DNA of 64,000 nt from Pseudomonadales bacterium (GCA_022822865.1 JAJDYJ010000039.1:1-64000); one strand, 5' to 3'. Counted from the stretch's first letter, positions 6,899-15,863 are shown. The notes: generated from the sequence alone by a model not told the origin. Program-made: numbers and translations.

Positions 6899-9304
6899 TC
6901 AGAAATCATAACTCAACTCAAGACCCACCTGGCGCTCGCGCCGCGGCAAGGCGAAGAAGGCCCGGGGCGCGCTTCGGTCCGCGGTCGGCGGCGCCACATT
7001 GAGCGAGGCAAAAGTGAAATACGGTGATTGCAGCCAGCGGGTGGCGAGAATCGCGGAATCTTCATCAGTCAGGTTGCGGCCGATCAGCGCCAGGCTCCAG
7101 TTCTCGCCCTGCACGCCGACCCGGGCGCCAAGCAGCGTCGCCGCGCCGGTGTACGACGACTGGTGCAACTGGGTGTAGCGCTTTGACTCGTAGCTCAGGT
7201 TGATGTTGCCGAAGAAGTTCATGCCATTGGCCATGGGTCGCGAAAAATCGACAAAGGCGCTGGCCTGGTGCTTTGAACCCATGGGGAACTGGTGCCCCGC
7301 AACCGAGCAATCTCCCGCGCCGGTCGGGTTCATCGAGGCCGCCGCGTCTCCAACCCAGCGGCCGCCGCCGCTGGTCAGCGTCCACTGCATTTCGTCGCAG
7401 CCGCTGGTGAACTCGGAATCCGCCAGGGCGTAGGTCAGGCCGAGACGGGCGTTTTCGCCGATCTGGGCCAGCAGGTCCACCTCGATGCCCATCACTTCGC
7501 CGTCGGCCTGGTTGGTGACGATCGAGTTCAGCGCGCCGCCGGGGTCCGCCACCGGCGTGGTGAGCTGATACTTGCTGATGTCTGACCAGAATAGCGCGAG
7601 ATTAAGCTGGCCGCGGCCGTCGAACAGCGCAGTCTTGATGCCGCCTTCGAGGTTTTGCGATTCCTCCTCGTCGTAGGCGGCGCGTCCCCTTGAAACGCCC
7701 GCGACGCCATTCAACCCGCCGGGCTTGATGCCTTCGGAATAGATGCCATAAAGGATGGCGTCATCGTTGAGGCGGTAGTCGAGGGTGACCCGGGGGGCGA
7801 TGCTGGTAAAGCTCTTGGCGCCGCTGAAATCCACCACGCCCATGGCGTTGATGTCCTCCTGGGACTTCTCTTCGTCGGCGTAGCGCAGTTCGACCGTGGC
7901 GCTCGCCCGGTCGGAGATATCCCAGCCCACCGAACCGAACACGGCGAAGTTGGTGATGAAATTGTCGATGCCGTCGGGGCTGAAGCCGCCTCCGGGAAGG
8001 ATATCGGTCACATCTTCGCTGAGATCGTAGTAGAACACGCCGGCGCTCCAGCGCAGGGCGGAATCGGCGGCGGAGTCAAAACGCGCTTCGTAGCTTGTTT
8101 CTTCGAACTCCGTAATGGTCGAAAGCGCGAAAAAGGCTTCCGGGCCGAGGAAAAAGTTGGTGGGGCCGTGGTCGGAATCGGAACCGGCCTGACCGTCCTC
8201 ATTGCGCCGGGAAACCTGGAAGGTGAAAGTATTGCCGGAATCGAGCTCGTAGGCGGCGGACAGGGCGTATGTGTTCAGATCCCGCTTGACGCCGCTATAA
8301 GCCACTCCCTGGGCCAGCGAGTAGACATTGCCGAAGAAGGTGCTGCCGGGATTGATGCCCGGAATCACGTTCGCTACGCCGTCGGCGTCCGGGCCGTCGT
8401 TGAGCGCAATGGGCCGTGCCTGGATTTCCCCGCAGAAGTACTGGTTCGGGTTGGTGCTTTCCACCATCGGCCAGTAGGCCAGCGAGCGGAAGCCGGGGTA
8501 GCAGTTGTTTTCCGTCGCCGGCTGCAGGAAGAACGGGCGGGTGCCGTCGTCGTCCTCCTGGTATTGCAGGCGGCCGCTGACAGTGAGCGATTCGTTCGGC
8601 GTCCAGTCGAGCGTCAGGTTGATCGAGTCGCTTTGTTCCTGGCCGATGTCACCGCCGGTGATCTCGTTCGTCCACTGCCCGCCGAACTCGTAATGGCGCA
8701 CTGCGGCGCGCATGGCGAGAACGCCGTCTACCAATTGCCCGCCGACGCTGCCGATGATTTCCTGCTCTCCCGAGCCGAGCCCGCGAATCCTCGCGCTGCC
8801 GGAGAATTCCTGATCCGGCCGGCGGGTGACGAGATTGATCGCCCCCGAATAAGTGTTGCGTCCGTACAGCGCGCTTTGTGGCCCCTTGATGACTTCAACG
8901 CGTTCGAGGTTGGTCATGTCGAGGGACTGGATGTCCCCGGAGTAGTACATGCCGTCCACAAAATACGCAACGCCGCTTTCCACGCCGAATTGCACCCTGG
9001 CGAGGATATTGCCCTGGCCGCGAATCACCGGCCTTTCGGTGGAGCGGCCGAAGGCGCTGGAGAAGCTCAGCCCCGGCGTGAAGCGCGCGATATCGGTGAC
9101 GCTGTTGATGTCGAGCTGTTCGATCGACGTGTTGGTGAAGGCCGACACCGATACCGGCGCGTCGTTGAGGCTTTCCTCGACCTTGCGCGCGGTGACGGTG
9201 ATCTCCTCGATCAGGCTGTCCTGGGCGAGCGCCGGCGCGCTCAAAACCATCCCGGTAACGACCGCGGCTGATGCCCGCAAGCTGAATTTGCCAAGACTGT
9301 GCAT
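6899..9304 (-). CDS. TonB-dependent outer-membrane receptor (paralogue 1)
   Basis: An 801-residue TonB-dependent receptor with a signal peptide (ending ALAQ) and a TonB-box-like segment (LIEEITVTARKVEES). The plug domain carries VIRGQGNI and GPQSALYGRNTYSGAINLVTR, and a 22-strand-type barrel ends in an aromatic residue (LELSYDF). Start ATG 9304 is preceded by GAGG. The plug is strikingly like that of the receptor at 10911-13433 (shared TARKVEE, VSAFT, AFGR, RPVIRGQ and GPQSALYGRNT), so the two are local paralogues. Such receptors import siderophores, vitamins, glycans or aromatic compounds; the ligand cannot be read from sequence. Placement before the amine oxidase operon on the same strand suggests a shared pathway. 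Confidence 0.93.
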   Translation of the reverse strand: MHSLGKFSLRASAAVVTGMVLSAPALAQDSLIEEITVTARKVEESLNDAPVSVSAFTNTSIEQLDINSVTDIARFTPGLSFSSAFGRSTERPVIRGQGNILARVQFGVESGVAYFVDGMYYSGDIQSLDMTNLERVEVIKGPQSALYGRNTYSGAINLVTRRPDQEFSGSARIRGLGSGEQEIIGSVGGQLVDGVLAMRAAVRHYEFGGQWTNEITGGDIGQEQSDSINLTLDWTPNESLTVSGRLQYQEDDDGTRPFFLQPATENNCYPGFRSLAYWPMVESTNPNQYFCGEIQARPIALNDGPDADGVANVIPGINPGSTFFGNVYSLAQGVAYSGVKRDLNTYALSAAYELDSGNTFTFQVSRRNEDGQAGSDSDHGPTNFFLGPEAFFALSTITEFEETSYEARFDSAADSALRWSAGVFYYDLSEDVTDILPGGGFSPDGIDNFITNFAVFGSVGWDISDRASATVELRYADEEKSQEDINAMGVVDFSGAKSFTSIAPRVTLDYRLNDDAILYGIYSEGIKPGGLNGVAGVSRGRAAYDEEESQNLEGGIKTALFDGRGQLNLALFWSDISKYQLTTPVADPGGALNSIVTNQADGEVMGIEVDLLAQIGENARLGLTYALADSEFTSGCDEMQWTLTSGGGRWVGDAAASMNPTGAGDCSVAGHQFPMGSKHQASAFVDFSRPMANGMNFFGNINLSYESKRYTQLHQSSYTGAATLLGARVGVQGENWSLALIGRNLTDEDSAILATRWLQSPYFTFASLNVAPPTADRSAPRAFFALPRRERQVGLELSYDF

Positions 9305-9479
9305 GGGTAGGGTCCTCTTGTGGCGTCACACGCGCTCACGAACCGTTTCCTGCCGTTCGGGATCAGGCATGCAACCATATCCGCATATTATTATGTCTTT
9401 ACACATAGCGCCAACGGAATCGACCAATACCTGAAAAACGCGGCCAACGGCAAGGACCGGCGGGTCGCGGTTCGGACCG

Positions 9480-10730
9480 TCAGGGTGGAGCGGTGTCCGG
9501 CACGGGCCCCGAGACCTTGATTTCGTCGATGAGCGTACGCCGGACGATCCGCCCGTCGCGCATGTACTGGGTCGCCCGCATGCGCGCATCGGGGTCGCCG
9601 GGCCTGAAGCTGACGACTTCGGAAACCGTCAAGCCGGAGCCGTCCTTGAATTCCATCAGAAACACCGAAGTCTGGCCCGCTTCGTCCGCGGCGACGGCCT
9701 TGGCCCAGCCTTCGAGCCGATCATTGAAAAAGCGCAGGCGGTCCACATCCCATTTGCCATGACTTTCAATGCGCTGCTCCTCGTCGCTGTCGGGATTCAG
9801 GAGGTTGATCTGGTGGTAGTCGTACGCTTCGCCGTCCGGCAGCAAGCGCACGGTGATTCTCGACGGCAGCGTTTCGATGATCTCTCCTTCGGGGTCAACC
9901 CGGCGAAAGACGCCTTCCCAGACGCCTTCCATCTTTGCCGTGAGAGGAATGCGTCTGCGTAGTTCTTCCCGGGAAATGCGGTCGCCATTGGCGAGGACGG
10001 GCTGGTCGGACAGGCGGTCGAAGCGCAGCCATGAAAATCCGTCTATTTCGCCGCGGATGGAACCGTCCGCCAGCTTGATGGAGCGGTCGCGATACCAAAG
10101 CCGGTGGCGGTCGAGCACCATGTCGAACTCGGCGTAGACGGGGCCGCTGTGCGGATGCTCGTAGCGGCAGGCCCGCGGACGCATGCCTCCCTTGAAGCGC
10201 CCTTTTTCCGGTTCCCAGCGGAAAAACAGATTGCATTCGGCAATCGGGAAGAGATCCTCGCGCCGCATTTGCGCCACTTCCCCGGGCGGCAGGAAAGGGC
10301 GGTCGTAAGCCTGGTCGAGCGAGGTGAAAAGCTGCTCGACTTCGATTTCGCCGGTGCTTTCGCGCCACAGCAGAGACATGACGCGCTGGCGGTGCGCCAA
10401 TTGCGGCCGGTCGGTTCTGATTTCTTCGAGAAACAGGACCACGTCGCCCAGGGCGGGCGCTTCGAGCCGGTGAACGCGCATGTCCCGCACGAGGCGCACG
10501 GCTTCCGGGTAGTCCGGCTCCCGGTTAAGCTGTTCGGCCCTGACCTGGCGTTCGTTGGAGAACGCCCCGGTCCAGTAATCCGCGAAGGTCCGGAGCAAAT
10601 CCGCGCCGTCCGCCGCGTCGGCGCCAAAGGCCGGCAACGGCCAATGCGCCGCGGCAAGGGTCGCGATCAGGACAGGGGCGGGGAGAAGTCTGAAAAAAGC
10701 GCTTTTCGCGGGGTGGGGAATTCTTGCCAT
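9480..10730 (-). CDS. CpcT/CpeT-like exported protein
   Basis: A 416-residue protein with a signal peptide (about residues 1-37, ending FGAD). Residues about 40-235 resemble the CpcT/CpeT fold, a calycin-type barrel that in cyanobacteria attaches phycobilin chromophores: DLLRTFADYWTGAFSNERQ, later RACRYEHPHSGPVYAEFDM and RDRSIKL. The last about 140 residues (from MEGVWEGVFRRVDPEGE) look like a second lipocalin/calycin-type barrel. No phycobiliprotein gene is nearby, so bilin attachment is unlikely; binding a small hydrophobic or tetrapyrrole-like ligand for the flanking receptors is a reasonable guess. It is divergent from the receptor at 10911 and shares a 180-base control region with it. 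Confidence 0.65.
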   Translation of the reverse strand: MARIPHPAKSAFFRLLPAPVLIATLAAAHWPLPAFGADAADGADLLRTFADYWTGAFSNERQVRAEQLNREPDYPEAVRLVRDMRVHRLEAPALGDVVLFLEEIRTDRPQLAHRQRVMSLLWRESTGEIEVEQLFTSLDQAYDRPFLPPGEVAQMRREDLFPIAECNLFFRWEPEKGRFKGGMRPRACRYEHPHSGPVYAEFDMVLDRHRLWYRDRSIKLADGSIRGEIDGFSWLRFDRLSDQPVLANGDRISREELRRRIPLTAKMEGVWEGVFRRVDPEGEIIETLPSRITVRLLPDGEAYDYHQINLLNPDSDEEQRIESHGKWDVDRLRFFNDRLEGWAKAVAADEAGQTSVFLMEFKDGSGLTVSEVVSFRPGDPDARMRATQYMRDGRIVRRTLIDEIKVSGPVPDTAPP

Positions 10731-10787
10731 CCTGTGGATTCCTCGTCGGAGTGGAATGAGTCGAAATTGTAATTTACGCCTAAAAGT

Positions 10788-10805
10788 ATATCAATATATT
10801 GATAT
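10788..10805. promoter_or_regulatory. Perfect 18-bp palindrome between divergent genes
   Basis: ATATCAATATATTGATAT is its own reverse complement. It lies 58 bases before the CpcT-like gene and 106 bases before the second receptor, in AT-rich sequence. This is the geometry of an operator controlling both. The related string ATATTGACATAT occurs at 134-145 before the first gene. No regulator gene is adjacent in this cluster. Confidence 0.6.
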
Positions 10806-10910
10806 TCTTTTATTGCATATGCTAGGCTGCCCTGGAATCGTGGAAATTGCCCGAGCGGCTGTGTCAGGCAACACGGTGGACCAGTTCAACATTCATCCGG
10901 GAGAGGAACG

Positions 10911-13433
10911 ATGCGGCAAATCATTCTCAACTCAACATTGTTCGCGGCGGCGGTCGCCCTTTTCGCCGGCGCGCCATCGCCCTCGCAGGCCCAGCAAGGC
11001 GCGGAAGTCAGTGAAATCGTCGTTACCGCCAGGAAGGTCGAGGAGAATCTGCGCGAGATTCCGCTTACGGTGTCGGCTTTCACCGAGCAGTCGCTGGAAG
11101 ACCAGGGCATCGTGTCATTGCAGAACATCGCCGACAGCACGCCGGGATTCGATTTCGCCCAGGCTTTCGGCCGCCAGGATTTCCGCCCCGTTATCCGGGG
11201 ACAGTCCAATATCCTCGGCCGGGCCAATGCCGGCCTGTTTCTCGATGGCATCATCGTGGAGGAGGGCAACGCCTCGATTCCCCTGTCCGCCCTGCAGCGG
11301 GTGGAAGTCGTCAAAGGGCCCCAGAGCGCCTTGTACGGTCGCAACACCCTGTCCGGCGCGATCAACTATGTGCTGAAAACCGCGGGCGCGGAGACCGAAT
11401 CCGAAGCCACCGTGGAGTTCGGCGAACGCGACCTCGCCCGGGCCGAGTTCCATATCAGTGGGCCGCTTTCCGACACCGTGGGCGCGGCGCTCACCGTATC
11501 CCACTACGAGCGCGGCGGGGAATACGGCAACGCCTATCCCGGCAATGCCCTGGGCACGCCGGCCTACAGCGACGAAACCGGCGGCGAGCAGTCTTCAAGC
11601 GTTACCGGCGTGCTGAGCATCGACCCAAGCGACCGGGTCAGCATCCAGGCCCACGCGATGTTCGAGCAGACCGACGACGACCAGTACCCCATCGCGCTGA
11701 TGCCATCGAGCGGCAACAATTGCTACCGGGTCACCCGGGGCGGCTCCCTCGCCCAGCCGGCGCCTCCCGCGGGCACGCCCGAAGCCGAGGCGGGCACGGT
11801 GACTTCCGCCGGCTACAACGGCAGCGGCTATTTCTGCGGCGAAGTCGATGTCGCCGGCGTACTCGCGGAAAACGGCGGCAACACCCAACTCGAAACGCGG
11901 TTTTTCCCCTCCTCCGGGGCCGAGCGCGACAGCCTCCGCCTCGGCCTGCGGATCGACGCCGAAGTCAGCGACACCGTCACCTTCACCTCCCTGACCGGCT
12001 ATAACGACGTTGCGACCTATTCGTCCCAGGACCAGACTTTCGGCGGCGGCGACACGCGCCGTCCCGTGGCGGGAGTGGGATCGCCCTTCGCGGTCCAGGG
12101 ATTCGGCCCGACGCCCCCCATTGTCCACAGCCGGGTCGGCTTTCTAACCGTGGACGATGACGATTTCAGCGATTTTTCCCAGGAAGTGAGACTGCGCTTC
12201 GAGCCGGACGAAAACATCAATTACACCATCGGCGCCTATTACTACGAGTCCGACGAGAGTTTTCTCGCCCTCGGCTCAGGCGATACGCCGGCCACCGCCT
12301 GGATCGACGGCACGCCGGTATTCTCGCCCTTCAATCCGGGTTTCGTGCCCCTGCCGGGCTTCTCCACCAGCGCGATGTACGAAGGCGCGCCGCTGCGCAA
12401 CGACGGCGCCGAATCGATCAGCAGCCGATCGGTGTTCGGCGCGCTGGAATTCCGCGCCGCCGAGCGTCTCGTGCTTGGCGCCGAAATTCGCTGGAACGAA
12501 GACGAGTTCGAATTTGTCCGCGCCGCCGACGGCTCCAACGTCAGCGGCAGTTTCGACGCCTTTCTGCCGAAACTGACGGCGCGTTACGAAATGAACGCAA
12601 ACACGCTGATCTACGCCAATATCGCCAAGGGCAACAAGCCCGGCACCCTGAACAGGGATCAGGGCGTTCCCGCGCAGGACGTCAACGTCAACGAGGAAAA
12701 CGCGGTCAGTTTTGAACTCGGCCTGAAGTCGCTGTCGATGGACAACCGGCTGGAAACCGGTCTCGCGATATACAACATCGACTGGGAAGACATCCAGCTG
12801 ACCAGCGCGCGCGCGGCGACGGTGAATGGACAAGCGCGCACTTTCTCGATTCTGCAGAACATCGGCGAGGCGGGCATCCGGGGATTGGAACTCGATGTAA
12901 GCTATCAGTTGACCGATAACTGGATCACCCGTCTTGGCTACGCGCTCACCGACAGCGAAATCGACCGGTTCGTGCAATCGGTGGACGCCGGCGCCTCGGC
13001 GCCTTCCTCGTTCCGCGAGGCAGCGCTCATCGCCGGTTACCAGAGCAGCGGCGATGTCGTCATTTCGGGCGTGCAACTGCCGCAAACTTCCCGCAGCCAA
13101 TTGATTTTCAGCAATGTGCTCGAAGGCGGCCTCAGCGGCGGCTGGGCCTGGTTCCTGCGCGCCGATTACCACTACAATTCCGAGCGCTACGCCCAGGTCT
13201 ACAACCTCGCCCATACCGGCGACCGGGAAATCCTCAATTTGCGCGGCGGCTTCAGAAGCGGCAATATCGATATCGAGTTGTGGATGGACAACGCCCTCGA
13301 CAACGATGCCAGCCCGGCGCTGATCCGCTACGTGCAGGCTTCGGATCTGACCTTCAACCCCTTCAACCGGGCGATCGGCCTGACCCTGCCGGAAAAGCGC
13401 CGCGCCGGGGCAACCCTGCGTTACCGCTTCTGA
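10911..13433 (+). CDS. TonB-dependent outer-membrane receptor (paralogue 2)
   Basis: An 840-residue receptor with a signal peptide ending SQAQ, a TonB-box-like EIVVTARKVEEN, a plug with VIRGQSNILGR and GPQSALYGRNTLSGAINYV, and a beta-barrel ending in TLRYRF. Start ATG 10911 follows GGGAGAGGAACG. It is a paralogue of 6899-9304, separated from it by the CpcT-like gene. It leads a plus-strand run of two VOC genes and an MFS transporter (gaps of 9 bases, an ATGA overlap, then a repeat), so import, processing and inner-membrane transport look co-expressed. The ligand is unknown. Confidence 0.93.
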   Translation: MRQIILNSTLFAAAVALFAGAPSPSQAQQGAEVSEIVVTARKVEENLREIPLTVSAFTEQSLEDQGIVSLQNIADSTPGFDFAQAFGRQDFRPVIRGQSNILGRANAGLFLDGIIVEEGNASIPLSALQRVEVVKGPQSALYGRNTLSGAINYVLKTAGAETESEATVEFGERDLARAEFHISGPLSDTVGAALTVSHYERGGEYGNAYPGNALGTPAYSDETGGEQSSSVTGVLSIDPSDRVSIQAHAMFEQTDDDQYPIALMPSSGNNCYRVTRGGSLAQPAPPAGTPEAEAGTVTSAGYNGSGYFCGEVDVAGVLAENGGNTQLETRFFPSSGAERDSLRLGLRIDAEVSDTVTFTSLTGYNDVATYSSQDQTFGGGDTRRPVAGVGSPFAVQGFGPTPPIVHSRVGFLTVDDDDFSDFSQEVRLRFEPDENINYTIGAYYYESDESFLALGSGDTPATAWIDGTPVFSPFNPGFVPLPGFSTSAMYEGAPLRNDGAESISSRSVFGALEFRAAERLVLGAEIRWNEDEFEFVRAADGSNVSGSFDAFLPKLTARYEMNANTLIYANIAKGNKPGTLNRDQGVPAQDVNVNEENAVSFELGLKSLSMDNRLETGLAIYNIDWEDIQLTSARAATVNGQARTFSILQNIGEAGIRGLELDVSYQLTDNWITRLGYALTDSEIDRFVQSVDAGASAPSSFREAALIAGYQSSGDVVISGVQLPQTSRSQLIFSNVLEGGLSGGWAWFLRADYHYNSERYAQVYNLAHTGDREILNLRGGFRSGNIDIELWMDNALDNDASPALIRYVQASDLTFNPFNRAIGLTLPEKRRAGATLRYRF

Positions 13434-13442
13434 GGCGGAGAC

Positions 13443-13934
13443 GTGCCGGTACGCAACATCGTCAAGCGCACCACGCTCATCGTCAGGGACATGGCGGTGA
13501 GCCTGCGCTGGTACGAGCGGGTGCTCGGCATGTCGGTCTGGCTCGACACCGAGTACGTGCTTTCCGGCGAAGGCATCGCCGCGGGTTCTCCCGGCGACCG
13601 CACCCATCTCGTCATTCTCAAGGCCGAACACGACAGGATCGGCATGATCGGCCTTTTGCAATGGCTTGAGCCGTCCTTGCCCGCGCCGGAGATCGACTAT
13701 TCGGTAAGTTATGGAACGCCGGTATTCGTCGTCGAAACCGATGATGCCGGGGAACTCGCCCGCCGCGCCGAAGCGCTCGGCACGCGCATCAAGACCCGGG
13801 AGCGCTTGTTCACCGTGACCGGCGCGGGGGGACAGATCCGCCACCTCAAGGGCACGGTGCTGTACGATCCGGACGGCCATATCTTCGAATGCAATCAGGT
13901 GCTGCGGATCGAGCGGCCCGGGCCATCCGTATGA
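13443..13934 (+). CDS. VOC family protein (cytoplasmic)
   Basis: A 163-residue single-domain vicinal-oxygen-chelate protein without signal peptide. It begins with the strand RTTLIVRDMAVSLRWYERVLG and ends DPDGHIFECNQVL, as in glyoxalase I, extradiol dioxygenases and fosfomycin-resistance proteins. Start is GTG at 13443, 9 bases after the receptor stop, with GGCGGAG as binding site. It overlaps the next VOC gene by ATGA. The two adjacent halves could form a heterodimer, as VOC active sites are often built from two paired modules; this is inference. Confidence 0.8.
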   Translation: MPVRNIVKRTTLIVRDMAVSLRWYERVLGMSVWLDTEYVLSGEGIAAGSPGDRTHLVILKAEHDRIGMIGLLQWLEPSLPAPEIDYSVSYGTPVFVVETDDAGELARRAEALGTRIKTRERLFTVTGAGGQIRHLKGTVLYDPDGHIFECNQVLRIERPGPSV

Positions 13935-14371
13935 GCATCCGCTTCCAGCGCGCCAATTTCCTGGTTTCGGATATCGAAGCCGCCTTGCGCTTTTACGTCG
14001 ATGTGCTGGGCATGGAAGTCGCCTTCCGCAGACCGCACCGCGACGAGAGCTACTCCCATGTCGTGTTTGAGCTCGACCGCTCGAATCCTGTCGGCTTCGT
14101 CTGCCTGAGTACACCTGCGCAACCGCGGGTGATGGGACTGACCGAAGTTGCGGGGCTGGAGCGGTTGCCGGTACCGCGGCGTTCGACCATCGTGCTGCAT
14201 GTCGATGACCCCGACGCCGTGATTGCCCGCGCCCGGGCCGGCGGCTACGAGGTTATTCCCGAACAGGAACTCATTACCCACGACGGACGCCGGGGCCGGG
14301 AGATCGGATTGCTTGACGCGGACGGCAATGTAGTGGTGATCTATCGCATCACGGCGCCGGCGCCCGGTTAA
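13931..14371 (+). CDS. VOC family protein (partner of the preceding gene)
   Basis: A 146-residue VOC protein: RANFLVSDIEAALRFYVDVLG at the start and LLDADGNVVVIYRI at the end. ATG 13931 overlaps the TGA of the previous VOC gene, implying translational coupling and perhaps a heteromeric enzyme. No signal peptide. Function could be a ring-cleaving dioxygenase, isomerase or glyoxalase. The stop at 14369-14371 abuts a palindromic repeat. Confidence 0.8.
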   Translation: MSIRFQRANFLVSDIEAALRFYVDVLGMEVAFRRPHRDESYSHVVFELDRSNPVGFVCLSTPAQPRVMGLTEVAGLERLPVPRRSTIVLHVDDPDAVIARARAGGYEVIPEQELITHDGRRGREIGLLDADGNVVVIYRITAPAPG

Positions 14372-14492
14372 CCCCCACCAAATCTGCTGAGCAGATTTGA
14401 CTCCCCCAAAGGGGGAGTGGAACAACCGGAAAGAAGCCCCGATTTACTCCCCCTTCGGGGGAGTCAAATTCGCGCAGCGAGTTTGGTGGGGG
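14372..14492. repeat. Inverted pair of CCCCCACCAAAT...ACTCCCCC repeats
   Basis: Copy 1 (14372-14418) has a hairpin AAATCTGC-tga-GCAGATTT and a hairpin ACTCCCCC-aaa-GGGGGAGT. Copy 2 (14446-14492) is the same unit inverted: ACTCCCCC-ttc-GGGGGAGT, then AAATTCGC-gca-GCGAGTTT and GTGGGGG. A third copy lies at 46553-46599. The pair sits between the VOC and MFS genes and could give a strong mRNA structure of 121 bases. No transposase is associated. Confidence 0.75.
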
Positions 14493-14531
14493 CGGTGGCG
14501 ACCACAATCCAATCACGGGGAATGCGGAAAC

Positions 14532-15863
14532 ATGAAGAGCCACGAAAGCGCCGGACTTCCACCACAATACCCCCCGCCTTCGCGCGCCTGGCTGCTGGTT
14601 TCGCTGTTGACCGTCGCCTATGTGGTCTCCTTCGTCGACCGCTACATCCTCAGCTTGCTGATCGATCCCATCAAGGCCGATCTCGGCTTGAGCGATTTCC
14701 AGATCGGCATCCTGCTCGGTCCCGCTTTCGGCATCTTCTACGCGACTGTCGGCCTGCCGCTCGGCTATCTCGCCGACCGTTCGCGCCGGACCTGGATCGT
14801 CGCCGCCGGTATCGCGGTCTGGACGCTGGCCACCGCGGCTTCGGGGCTGGCGCGCAGTTTCGCCCAGATGTTCGTCGCGCGGCTTTCGGTCGGAATCGGC
14901 GAAGCGGCGCTCAGCCCCTGCGCGATGTCGCTGATCGCCGACTCGTTTCCCGAAGACCGGCGCGGCAAACCCATTGCGCTTTACTCGAGCGCCTTGTCTC
15001 TCGGCGCGGCGCTCGCGGCCTTGCTCGGCGCCGCGGTACTGACCTGGACGAATACGACGGGAAACCTGGCCTTGCCGCTGATCGGCGAATTGACGCCCTG
15101 GCGCATCGCGTTCCTCGTCGCCGGCCTGCCGGGACTTATCTTGGCCGTGCCGTTTCTGCTCATGCGCGAGCCGCCGCGAATCAGTGCTTCCGCCGACCGC
15201 CCGCACATGCATCTCGGCCACATGTTCAGTCATGTTTCCCGCCATGTACTGACCTACGGATGCTTCGTGAGTATTTTTTGCTATATGACCATCGTCGCCT
15301 ATAGCCAGGGCTGGCTGGCGGTCATGTTCGACCGCACTTTCGGCTGGCCGGTAGAGGTGTTCGCGCTATACGACGGTCTGCTGCTGATCGTTATCGGGCC
15401 GCTTTCGGTGATGTTCGCCGGCTGGCTGTCGGACTACTACACCGAGCGCGGCGCCGCGGACGCGCCGATGAGAATCGCCATCCTCGGATTGTTCCTGTCG
15501 GTGCCGCCGGCGGTAATCGGACCCTTGCTAGGAAACGACATCGCCGCTTTCCTGGTAGTCTCGGCCGCGACCGTCGGCGCGGCGTTCATTTCCGCGGTCG
15601 GCATTACCGCCTTGCTGAAGATCATTCCCTCGGGCATTCGCGCCCAGACCGTCGCCCTGTATTACATGACGATCAGTCTGGCCGGACTGTTTCTCGGGCC
15701 GAGCCTGGTCGGACTATTGAACGATATGGTGTTCGGCGCGGACGGCGTGCGCTACAGCGTAGCGGCGATACCGCTGATTTTCGGGCTGCCCGTGATGCTG
15801 CTTTCGCCGCTGACGCTGAAACTGTATCGCAGGGCCTTGAACGATCCAGCCTTCAGGGACTAG
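14532..15863 (+). CDS. MFS transporter, spinster type
   Basis: A 443-residue inner-membrane transporter of the major facilitator superfamily with about 12 transmembrane segments. The first helix reads SLLTVAYVVSFVDRYILSLL, followed by the MFS signature-like GYLADRSRRTW near residue 85. The YVVSFVDRYILS pattern is typical of the spinster-like family, common beside TonB receptors in aromatic- and steroid-degrading bacteria. ATG 14532 was chosen because it follows GGGGAATGCGG and gives a normal N-terminus; upstream is repeat sequence. It probably moves the substrate across the inner membrane. Its TAG overlaps the stop of the nuclease gene within one CTAG. Confidence 0.9.
   Translation: MKSHESAGLPPQYPPPSRAWLLVSLLTVAYVVSFVDRYILSLLIDPIKADLGLSDFQIGILLGPAFGIFYATVGLPLGYLADRSRRTWIVAAGIAVWTLATAASGLARSFAQMFVARLSVGIGEAALSPCAMSLIADSFPEDRRGKPIALYSSALSLGAALAALLGAAVLTWTNTTGNLALPLIGELTPWRIAFLVAGLPGLILAVPFLLMREPPRISASADRPHMHLGHMFSHVSRHVLTYGCFVSIFCYMTIVAYSQGWLAVMFDRTFGWPVEVFALYDGLLLIVIGPLSVMFAGWLSDYYTERGAADAPMRIAILGLFLSVPPAVIGPLLGNDIAAFLVVSAATVGAAFISAVGITALLKIIPSGIRAQTVALYYMTISLAGLFLGPSLVGLLNDMVFGADGVRYSVAAIPLIFGLPVMLLSPLTLKLYRRALNDPAFRD

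Noticed and set aside
12276..14114. 612-codon frame opposite the second TonB receptor and VOC genes
   Set aside because: Composition is typical of antisense frames, and the sense genes have strong domains.
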